The position numbers and the translations under genes were made by a program. From NCBI GenBank assembly GCA_020850375.1, contig JADZET010000473.1:1-5616 (forward strand): a DNA stretch of 5,616 nucleotides, written 5' to 3'. The DNA comes from Phycisphaeraceae bacterium (lineage in GTDB: Bacteria; Planctomycetota; Phycisphaerae; Phycisphaerales; Phycisphaeraceae). This document shows positions 1-5,616 of the stretch, piece after piece (within the stretch, counting starts at the first letter, position 1; each line of letters opens with the position of its first letter). A model generated the notes under the pieces. That model saw only the letters and a program-made list of their open reading frames with translations. It did not search any database and was not told where the DNA came from.

Positions 1-446
1 ACCGCGTCGAGCTCGAGTTCATCAACGCCAACCTCGACCCCAACGCCAAGTTCGGCACCGACGAGAACGGCAACCCCAACCCGGGCGGCAACCTGCACAA
101 CCAGACCTTCAACGTCACCCACACCGGGGGCGCGGTCCCCGCCAACACCGCCGCCTTCGTCCTCGACGAGTTCACCTTCAAGGCCCGCGCCAAGGACAGC
201 AGCGGCTTCGGCCTGGACAACAGCGGCGAACGCGACTTCTACATCACCATCCTCAACGCCAAGATCCTCGTCGCCGGAGCACTCGTCGAGGTCAATCAGC
301 AGTTCGGCTCGCAGGAGGTCGAGGTCCAGCCCTACGTGCCCCTGCCCGCGAGCGCGTGGATGGGCCTGAGCCTGCTCGCCGCCCTGGCGATCAGCCGACG
401 CTTCATGAACGCCAAGCGGCCCGCCGTCGAGATCCCGATCGCCTGA
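1..446 (+). CDS. C-terminal part of an exported protein with VPLPA-type PEP-CTERM (exosortase) sorting tail; 5' end outside window
   Basis: The open frame starts at base 3 (first complete codon, Arg) and runs 147 codons to a TGA at 444-446; the start lies upstream of the window. The visible part is rich in Asn, Asp, Gly and aromatic/Val alternations (for example VELEFINANLD near the start and DEFTFKARAKD at about residues 55-65). This suggests an extracellular beta-rich domain, but I do not recognise a family. The C-terminus has the tripartite sorting signal: the motif VPLPA (visible residues 112-116), a hydrophobic helix SAWMGLSLLAALAI (117-130), then a basic RR. Proteins with this tail are exported, held in the inner membrane, then processed by an exosortase for the cell surface or outside. 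The tail runs about 14 residues beyond RR (ending EIPIA), longer than usual. The sorting-tail call is firm; the function of the rest is unknown. A terminator directly downstream ends its transcription unit. Confidence 0.85.
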   Translation, partial: RVELEFINANLDPNAKFGTDENGNPNPGGNLHNQTFNVTHTGGAVPANTAAFVLDEFTFKARAKDSSGFGLDNSGERDFYITILNAKILVAGALVEVNQQFGSQEVEVQPYVPLPASAWMGLSLLAALAISRRFMNAKRPAVEIPIA

Positions 447-475
447 TCGATCCGGACGCCGCCCTCGCGACCTGC

Positions 476-511
476 CCGCCTGCCCCCCCTTGGGCCGGCG
501 GTTTTTCTTTT
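476..511 (+). terminator. Strong rho-independent terminator of the sorting-tail protein gene
   Basis: CCGCCTGCCC (476-485) pairs with GGGCCGGCGG (492-501) in a 10-position stem with one T/C mismatch. The loop is six bases (CCCCTT). The right arm runs straight into TTTTTCTTTT (502-511). In this GC-rich sequence such a T-tract is exceptional. It lies 30 bases after the upstream stop codon and before the next gene's promoter candidate, so it separates the two transcription units. Confidence 0.88.
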
Positions 512-534
512 CGCCCTGCACGATCCACTGCTTC

Positions 535-543
535 TGCGATAAT
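535..543 (+). promoter_or_regulatory. Candidate extended -10 promoter for the glycosidase-esterase unit
   Basis: TGC-GATAAT matches the extended -10 consensus (TGn followed by TATAAT) with a single mismatch. It falls between the terminator and the start codon at 585. No good -35 hexamer is seen 16-18 bases upstream (CCTGCA is the nearest), which is typical where an extended -10 compensates. Transcription would start near 550, giving a leader of about 35 bases. This is prediction by eye; the consensus is that of the housekeeping sigma factor in other bacteria. Confidence 0.5.
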
Positions 544-584
544 CTGCCCTTCCCAAACAGGGTAGACCAAGGCGATCCTCCACC

Positions 585-3248
585 ATGCCCATCCAAGAAA
601 TCCTTCTCCTCCACCACACCCACACCGACGTCGGCTACACCCACCCCCAGCCGATGTTCTGGGAGCTCTCGCGCCGCTACATCGACCAGGCCATCGACCT
701 GGCCGACCACACCGCCGACTGGCCCGCCGAGAGCCGCGCCCGCTGGACCTGCGAGGTCACCGCCCCGGTCATGCACTGGCTCAGACACGCCCCGTCGCGC
801 CAGATCGACCGCTTCCGCGCCGCCGCCGCCCGGGACCAGCTCAGCGTCGCGGCCCTGCCCTACAACCTCACGCCCCTCTGCACCGCCGACGAACTGGCGC
901 GCGGACTCTACCCGCTCACCGAGCTGCGCGATCGTCTGGATGTGCCCATCGCCTCGGCCATCAACCACGACGTCAACGGCCTGCCCTGGCCCGTGGCCGA
1001 CCTGCTCCTGAACGCCGGCGTGCGCGGCCTGATCATGGGCATCAACATCGGCTTCGGCGGCTACCCCCTGCACAGACCGCTGGCCTTCCTCTGGAAGACC
1101 CCCGCCGGCCGGACCCTCCCCGTGATGAGCGGCGAGCACTACGGCGCCTTCGATCGCGAAACGAAGGCCGAGCGCGGCTCGCTCGACGCCATGGCCGAGG
1201 GCTTGTCTAAATATCTGCGCCGATTGGAGGCCAAGCGCTGGCCGTGGACCTGGGCCTACCTCACCGCCACCCATCACGGCGCCCAGGGCGACAACAACCC
1301 CCCCTTCCCGCAGATGTTCGACCTCATCCGCCAATGGAACAACGAGGGCCGCTCGCCGCGCATCGTCACCATCACGCCCGAAATGCTTCTGCAAAAGCTC
1401 GACTCCCTCGCCCCCGGCGAGTTGCCTGAACACACCGGCGACTGGACGGACTACTGGAACTTCGGCTCCGGCAGCACCGCCCTGGAGGTCTCCCTCTCCC
1501 GCCGGGCCAAGGCGAGATGGCAGAGCGCGCAGCTACTCCGCACGGCCAAGCCGCTGCACGTCTGGCCGGGGCACGAGCCCTACACCGGCCACTGGCCCAC
1601 GCGCGAGGAAGCCAACGCCAACAGCGACCAGGCCTTCGAGCAGCACCTGCTCTTCGACGAGCACACCTGGGGCTGCGCGAATTCCATGCACTCGCGCGTG
1701 CCGAGCGTGGTCGCCGAGCAGTGGCACCACAAAGCCAACATCGCCGCCGCCGCACGCACCCTCACCGGCTTGGTCCTCCGCGACGAGCTCGAACGCATCG
1801 CTGGCAATCCCCTCTTCGGCCGGGGCGTCAAGGGCGTCTTGTTCGTCAACCCCACACCCTTCCCACGCAAGGAGGTCGTCCGCCTCCCGGGGGCGTGGGT
1901 CAAGGACGAGTACCAACACCTCTCGGGCACCTGCCTGGGCATCGAGTACGGCCGTGAACTCTTGACGGATGAGGGCAGCTTTCTCGCCGCCGTCGACCTG
2001 CCCGCCTTCGGCTACAAGGTCGTCCCCCTGAAGGAGCTCGCCGCTCATCCAGCTCCCGCCGCCGAGGGCTGCACCATCGGTGACGATTTCCTCGAATCGG
2101 CAACATTGCGCCTGACTTTCAACCCCGCCACCGGCAAGATCACCGGTCTGCTCGACAAGGCGCAGCAGTGGCAGGTCGCCGACACCACCGGCGAATGGTC
2201 CTTGCTCGGTTATGTGCGCGAGGCAATGGAGCCCGGCCTCGTGGCCAAGACCGTCGCGGCCGGCAAGCGGGCCCGCGACCAATTCTTCGACAACGCCTAC
2301 GCCGACCTCGACGCCGACACGACGAATTGGTTCACCGACTGGCCCGCCATCCGCCAGGGCCCGTCGAAACTGCTGAGCTGCAAGACCACGATGTCCCCAC
2401 GCGGCCCGAAACTCGACCTCGTCTGGGAAGCCCCCGGTTGCGTCGAACTGCGACAGACCTTCATCCTCCACCCCCACCGCCCGACCGTCACGATGGAGAC
2501 GCTCATCGAGAAGCAGGAGCACCGCCAGCCCGAGAGCACCTACTTCGCCCTGCCGCTGAACCTCCCGGGCTGGACGGCCCACTTCGACACCGCCGACGTC
2601 CCCGTCGAGTTCGACCGCGATCAGCTCCCGGGGGTCAGCCGCGACTGGGTGACCGTCGGCCAGTACGTCACCATGCACAACGGCAAGCACGCCGCGACAC
2701 TCGCCTGCCCCGACGCCCCGATGGTCCAGATCGGCGGCTTCAACTTCGGCCGCAACCGGGCCGGAAGGGTCGATCGTGATCGCTGCCTGCTCCTGGCCTG
2801 GCCGATGAACAACTACTGGTCGACCAATTTTCGCGCCTCGCAGCCCGGCGACTGCCGACTCACCTACGAACTGACCACCCACCAGCGTTTTGACCCCGTC
2901 ACCTCGGCCCAACTCGGCGTCGCGGCCGTGCAGCCGATCGAGGTCCATCCGATCTTGTCCGACCTGCACGCCGACGCGGGACAACTCGCCGAAGTGCGCG
3001 GCCCAGGCATCCTCACGCTCAGCGTCGCCCCTTCACGTGATGACCGCGACGTCATGGTCCGCTGCATCAACGTGACGTCGCAGCCAAGCAAGGCAATCCT
3101 CACCCTGCCCGGCCGTGCCATCGCCGCCGCCTGGCTCTGCGACACGCTGGAGAACCCCTCCACGCCCCTGGCCGTGCAAGATGCTATGGTGGAGCTCGAC
3201 GTAGCGCCCCGGGCCATCCAGACCATCCGGATCAGGCTCGCGGGTTGA
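585..3248 (+). CDS. GH38-superfamily glycoside hydrolase (alpha-mannosidase-like), cytoplasmic
   Basis: This 887-residue protein is probably a zinc-dependent retaining glycosidase of the GH38 (alpha-mannosidase) superfamily, possibly the DUF5054-like branch. The N-terminal catalytic domain (about residues 5-275) opens with HTHTDVGY (11-18), matching the GH38 HxHxDxGW-type metal motif (H13, D15). NHDVNGLPWP (127-136) supplies D129, the likely nucleophile and zinc ligand. FDEHTWG (357-363) offers H360 as the fourth ligand. GDWTDYWNFG (285-294) sits where many GH38 enzymes have RGTYT-like residues. A helical region (about 300-400) includes AEQWHHK (377-383). The rest (about 415-887) resembles the GH38 C-terminal beta-sandwich, e.g. 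GVLFVNPTPFPRKEV (417-431), FNPATGKITGLLDK (512-525) and a QLPGVSRDW segment near 680. There is no signal peptide, so it should act on internal or imported oligosaccharides. The ATG at 585 is chosen because the catalytic motif starts ten residues later; its ribosome site is weak (AAGG at 569-572). Likely co-transcribed with the esterase gene 46 bases downstream. The superfamily is clear; alpha-mannoside as substrate is inferred. Confidence 0.85.
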   Translation: MPIQEILLLHHTHTDVGYTHPQPMFWELSRRYIDQAIDLADHTADWPAESRARWTCEVTAPVMHWLRHAPSRQIDRFRAAAARDQLSVAALPYNLTPLCTADELARGLYPLTELRDRLDVPIASAINHDVNGLPWPVADLLLNAGVRGLIMGINIGFGGYPLHRPLAFLWKTPAGRTLPVMSGEHYGAFDRETKAERGSLDAMAEGLSKYLRRLEAKRWPWTWAYLTATHHGAQGDNNPPFPQMFDLIRQWNNEGRSPRIVTITPEMLLQKLDSLAPGELPEHTGDWTDYWNFGSGSTALEVSLSRRAKARWQSAQLLRTAKPLHVWPGHEPYTGHWPTREEANANSDQAFEQHLLFDEHTWGCANSMHSRVPSVVAEQWHHKANIAAAARTLTGLVLRDELERIAGNPLFGRGVKGVLFVNPTPFPRKEVVRLPGAWVKDEYQHLSGTCLGIEYGRELLTDEGSFLAAVDLPAFGYKVVPLKELAAHPAPAAEGCTIGDDFLESATLRLTFNPATGKITGLLDKAQQWQVADTTGEWSLLGYVREAMEPGLVAKTVAAGKRARDQFFDNAYADLDADTTNWFTDWPAIRQGPSKLLSCKTTMSPRGPKLDLVWEAPGCVELRQTFILHPHRPTVTMETLIEKQEHRQPESTYFALPLNLPGWTAHFDTADVPVEFDRDQLPGVSRDWVTVGQYVTMHNGKHAATLACPDAPMVQIGGFNFGRNRAGRVDRDRCLLLAWPMNNYWSTNFRASQPGDCRLTYELTTHQRFDPVTSAQLGVAAVQPIEVHPILSDLHADAGQLAEVRGPGILTLSVAPSRDDRDVMVRCINVTSQPSKAILTLPGRAIAAAWLCDTLENPSTPLAVQDAMVELDVAPRAIQTIRIRLAG

Positions 3249-3282
3249 GCATCCGTTCCCATTCTCGATCTTCCGGCAAGTC

Positions 3283-3292
3283 AAGGGGGAGG
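3283..3292 (+). promoter_or_regulatory. Strong Shine-Dalgarno fixing the double-esterase start
   Basis: AAGGGGGAGG is a purine run close to the anti-Shine-Dalgarno complement. It ends two bases before the ATG at 3295, and its AAGGGGG part lies five bases away. It is much stronger than the site of the preceding gene. It supports the ATG at 3295 as the start, which also places a complete signal peptide at the N-terminus. I saw no terminator or promoter in the 46-base gap, in keeping with co-transcription. Confidence 0.75.
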
Positions 3293-3294
3293 CC

Positions 3295-5337
3295 ATGAGC
3301 CATCGACTCTCGCTAAGAATCCTGTGGGCGTGCCTGGGTTTGCTGCTGGCGATCCCCTCAAAAACATGCCACGCCCAGACCACTACCATGGAGTCCGCGA
3401 TGCCCAGCAATGCGGCCGACCCCCTCGCCCCCGTCTATCCTCCGCCCGAGCGTCAGGTCCAGCCCGCCAGCGTGCTGCCCGAAGAGGCCCAGGCGCCGCC
3501 GCTGGTCCCCGGCATCCGCCGCCTGCCCAATCTCCACTACCGCACCGCCCCGACGACGCACGGCCCGGTTGACCTCTTGATGGACGTCTACCTGCCCGAA
3601 GCTCCTGCCGCGGAGGCGACGGGCTACCCTCTGATCCTCTACATGCACGGCGGCGGCTGGAAGGAGGGCACGCGTCACCAGCCGGGCATGATCTGGCTCG
3701 TCCGGCGGGGCTATGCCGTGGCCAGCATCGACTATCGCCTCAGCCACGAGGCCGTCTGCCCCGCCCAGATCCAGGATGTCCGAGCCGCCCTGCGCTGGAT
3801 CCGCGCCCACGCCGACGCGTTGGGCATTGACCCCGACCGCATCGGCGCCGCGGGCGTGTCCGCCGGCGCGCACCTCGCGGCCCTGCTGGGGCTCTCCGCC
3901 GGCGTCACGGAACTCGACGATCCAGCCGATCCGAACCTCCAACAGTCCGACCATGTCGCGGCCGTCTGCGACTTCTTCGGCCCGGCCGTCTTTCAGCTCT
4001 TCCTCCAGAAGGGCTATCCCGGCCCCATCACGCGCGACGCCGTCGAGAGGCTCCTCGGCGGGCCGATCCCCGAGCACCTGGGCACGACCATCCAGGCCGG
4101 CCCCCTGAGCTATGTCACGCCGGACGATCCCCCCTTCCTCATCGTCCATGGCGACAAGGACCCCGTCGTCCCCGTCGAGCAAAGCCGGCATTTGTACGCA
4201 GCGCTCCAGGAAGCCGGCGTGCCCTCGACCTTCGTCGAGATCCCCGGCGGCGGTCACGGCGACCCGGCCGAAGCCTTCATCCAGAGCCGCGAGGCACGAC
4301 AGCGCGTCATTGCTTTCTTCGACGCTTACCTCAAACCCCACGCCGACACACTGCCGGCGACGCAGGCGACCACGCAGGCCGAACCCTATCCCTACCGGCA
4401 CGGCCGACGACAGCCCCTGGCCGTTGACCAGTACGACAACGCCAAGCCGCGCGTGCCCGACGGCGTCACGGTGCAGCGCAACCTCATCTACCGCACGGCC
4501 GAGACCAACCACGGCCCGGTCGATCTGCTGATGGACCTCTATCTTCCGCCGCAGTCCGAGACCCAGCCCGTGCCGGTGATCCTGAACATCCACGGCGGCG
4601 GCTGGGCCCAGGGCTCGAAGTCCTACGTCATGACACCCTGGATCACCGGCGAGGGCTACGCCCTGGCCAGCATCGAGTACCGCTTCGGCCAGGAGGCGCC
4701 TTACCCGGCCCAGCTCCATGACGTCAAGGCAGCTGTGCGCTGGCTGCGTGCCCACGCCAAGGAGTATCACCTCGACCCCAATCGCGTCGGCGTGATCGGC
4801 GCCTCCTCCGGCGGCCACCTCGCCGCCCTGCTCGGCGTGACGATCGGCATGCCCGACATGGAGGGTCAGGGCGACCACCTCGACCAGTCCAGCGCGGTCC
4901 AGGCCGTGGCCGACCTCTTCGGCCCCGCGGATCTGCCCCTTTTCGACACGCTTCCGGCCGAGAAGGTCCCGCCGATGACGCGCATATTCGTGGCCAATCT
5001 GCTCAACGAGCCGATCATGGTGGATCGAGAAAAGAGCAGCTTCAACGCCAGCCCAGTGCCTCGCATAAAGGCCATCGCCGCGAGTCCGGTGAGTTACGTC
5101 AACGCGAGGGCCGCCCCCTTCCTCATCATCCACGGCGTGGACGATCCCCAGGTGGCTGTCGAGCAGAGCCGCTCCCTCTACGAAAAACTCATCGCCGCCG
5201 GCGCCACGGCCACGCTCGTCGAGCTTCCGGGGGCGGGCCATGGCACGCCGCGCGAGGCCTTCGCCGGCGGGCCCGAGGCACGCCAGCGCCTACTCGAGTT
5301 CTTTGACCGCTACCTCAAACCCGCACCGCAGCCGTAG
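3295..5337 (+). CDS. Exported tandem two-domain alpha/beta-hydrolase esterase (BD-FAE/HSL-like)
   Basis: This 680-residue protein probably hydrolyses carboxyl esters, for example acetyl or feruloyl groups on plant or algal glycans. Residues 1-27 form a signal peptide: basic start (MSHRLSLR), hydrophobic core (ILWACLGLLLAI) and a CHA|Q cleavage site. There is no lipobox. A Pro-rich stretch (28-70) follows. Two homologous hydrolase domains come next. Domain 1 (71-348) has oxyanion motif HGGGW (118-122), nucleophile elbow GVSAG (S189), HGDKDP (D289) and GGGHG (H321). Domain 2 (387-676) has HGGGW (433-437), GASSG (S504), HGVDDP (D617) and GAGHG (H649). A 38-residue Thr/Gln/Pro-containing linker joins them. 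Both triads look complete, so both may be active. Most relatives have one such domain of about 280-300 residues, so this is a doubled form. The fold and export are firm; the substrate is inferred from the adjacent glycosidase. Lipid or peptide substrates cannot be excluded. Confidence 0.9.
   Translation: MSHRLSLRILWACLGLLLAIPSKTCHAQTTTMESAMPSNAADPLAPVYPPPERQVQPASVLPEEAQAPPLVPGIRRLPNLHYRTAPTTHGPVDLLMDVYLPEAPAAEATGYPLILYMHGGGWKEGTRHQPGMIWLVRRGYAVASIDYRLSHEAVCPAQIQDVRAALRWIRAHADALGIDPDRIGAAGVSAGAHLAALLGLSAGVTELDDPADPNLQQSDHVAAVCDFFGPAVFQLFLQKGYPGPITRDAVERLLGGPIPEHLGTTIQAGPLSYVTPDDPPFLIVHGDKDPVVPVEQSRHLYAALQEAGVPSTFVEIPGGGHGDPAEAFIQSREARQRVIAFFDAYLKPHADTLPATQATTQAEPYPYRHGRRQPLAVDQYDNAKPRVPDGVTVQRNLIYRTAETNHGPVDLLMDLYLPPQSETQPVPVILNIHGGGWAQGSKSYVMTPWITGEGYALASIEYRFGQEAPYPAQLHDVKAAVRWLRAHAKEYHLDPNRVGVIGASSGGHLAALLGVTIGMPDMEGQGDHLDQSSAVQAVADLFGPADLPLFDTLPAEKVPPMTRIFVANLLNEPIMVDREKSSFNASPVPRIKAIAASPVSYVNARAAPFLIIHGVDDPQVAVEQSRSLYEKLIAAGATATLVELPGAGHGTPREAFAGGPEARQRLLEFFDRYLKPAPQP
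3505..4338 (+). repeat. Intragenic repeat unit 1 (first esterase domain)
   Basis: This unit encodes residues 71-348 and is homologous to 4453-5322. Shared anchors in the same order are YRTA, HGPVDLLMD, HGGGW, AALRWIRAHA versus AAVRWLRAHA, HLAALLG, VEQSR and EARQR...FFD.YLKP. The DNA remains recognisably alike at conserved blocks (around 3538-3595 versus 4489-4546) but has diverged widely, indicating an old duplication. Confidence 0.85.
4453..5322 (+). repeat. Intragenic repeat unit 2 (second esterase domain)
   Basis: This unit encodes residues 387-676 and is the partner of 3505-4338. It is about 12 residues longer. The extra length lies mainly between LFGPADLP and SPVSYV (residues about 541-601), the cap/insert region ahead of the catalytic Asp, where the two copies differ most. 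That may give the copies different substrate preference. Confidence 0.85.
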
Positions 5338-5342
5338 ATGAG

Positions 5343-5616
5343 TCACGCGTAACCCAGGCGGTCCAGGTCGTCCTCGTCCAGCCCGAAGTGGTGCCCGATC
5401 TCGTGCAGCAGCGTGATCCGGATCTGCTCGTCGAGCTCCCGGTCGTCATCCCCGGCATACTCCAGGATCGGCCCCCGGAAGAGGTAGAGGTGGTCCGGCA
5501 TGTCCGGCGGAGCCTCGACGCTCCGCTCGGTCAGCGGCGTGCCCCAGTGCAAGCCCAGGAGATCATCCTCCTCCGGATCGACCTCCATCTCGCGTAGAAG
5601 CTCCCCGCTCGGCCAA
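5343..5616 (-). CDS. Minimal zincin-type metallopeptidase family protein (HExxH), 5' end outside window
   Basis: Read on the - strand, the frame is open from the window edge to a TGA at 5345-5343. An ATG at 5588 gives 81 residues, but the frame continues upstream without a stop (WPSGELLRE directly before that Met). Members of this small family (Pfam PF06262-like) are usually about 110-140 residues, so the true start lies outside the window. Family hallmarks are LLGLHWGTPLTERS near the start, DHLYLFRGPILEYAG in the middle, and the zinc site LHEIGHHFGLDEDDL followed by LGYA at the C-terminus. The two zinc histidines are encoded at 5403-5405 and 5391-5393, with the catalytic Glu at 5400-5402. 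No signal peptide can be judged. The family is widespread, probably cytoplasmic, and of unproven substrate. It is convergent with the esterase gene, with only 5 bases between stop codons, so it is a separate transcription unit. Confidence 0.88.
   Translation of the reverse strand, partial: WPSGELLREMEVDPEEDDLLGLHWGTPLTERSVEAPPDMPDHLYLFRGPILEYAGDDDRELDEQIRITLLHEIGHHFGLDEDDLDRLGYA

Noticed and set aside
332..625. 97-codon - strand frame across the terminator region
   Set aside because: It is Arg-rich and low in complexity, crosses the terminator hairpin, and overlaps the real sorting-tail frame and the GH38 start. No support for coding.
490..1011. 173-codon + strand frame overlapping the start of the GH38-like gene
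   Set aside because: It begins inside the terminator and is composed mostly of Pro, Ser, Thr and Ala, an off-frame reading of GC-rich codons. It has no domain and no ribosome site of its own.
1533..2984. 483-codon open frame on the - strand antisense to the GH38-like gene
   Set aside because: Same cause. The translation is a Gly/Val/Asp/Glu-rich product with no motif, while the sense frame carries the GH38 motifs throughout.
3249..3294. Possible internal promoter or terminator between glycosidase and esterase genes
   Set aside because: The 46-base gap contains no stable inverted repeat with a T-tract and no -10-like hexamer; only the Shine-Dalgarno stands out.
3358..5241. 627-codon open frame on the - strand antisense to the double esterase
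   Set aside because: It is a shadow: the sense frame has an intact signal peptide and two full catalytic triads. Long antisense frames arise in GC-rich genes because codons complementary to stops are rare. The antisense translation shows no recognisable domain.

Overview
The window is uniformly GC-rich, with a strong preference for C- and G-ending codons. It is densely coding. The best single clue to its source is the first gene, which ends in a VPLPA-type PEP-CTERM/exosortase sorting tail of the kind I associate with Planctomycetota, particularly Phycisphaerae-like lineages. The mix of a GH38-like glycosidase, an exported double esterase and this cell-surface sorting tail fits a polysaccharide-degrading planctomycete. 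The taxonomic call is inference; nothing in the window fixes it.

Layout: (1) Positions 1-446 hold the 3' end of a surface or exported protein with the sorting tail. A strong intrinsic terminator follows at 476-511. (2) An extended -10 promoter candidate lies at 535-543. It begins a new transcription unit on the + strand with an 887-residue GH38-superfamily (alpha-mannosidase-like) protein at 585-3248. (3) After a 46-base gap with a strong Shine-Dalgarno, a 680-residue exported protein (3295-5337) carries two tandem alpha/beta-hydrolase esterase domains of the HGGGW (BD-FAE/HSL-like) type, each with a complete Ser-Asp-His triad. (4) On the - strand, tail to tail with only 5 bases between stop codons, is the 3' part of a small HExxH metallopeptidase (minimal zincin family). 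Its 5' end lies outside the window.

The glycosidase and double esterase are probably co-transcribed. A plausible joint role is processing of an acylated glycan: the esterase would strip ester groups outside the cytoplasm, and the glycosidase, which lacks a signal peptide, would cleave imported oligosaccharides. This is inference; neither substrate can be read from the sequence. The zincin is a common housekeeping-type gene and looks unrelated. I found no RNA genes, CRISPR arrays, insertion sequences or other mobile elements. The most notable features are the tandem duplication inside the esterase and the divergent active-site motifs of the GH38-like enzyme.
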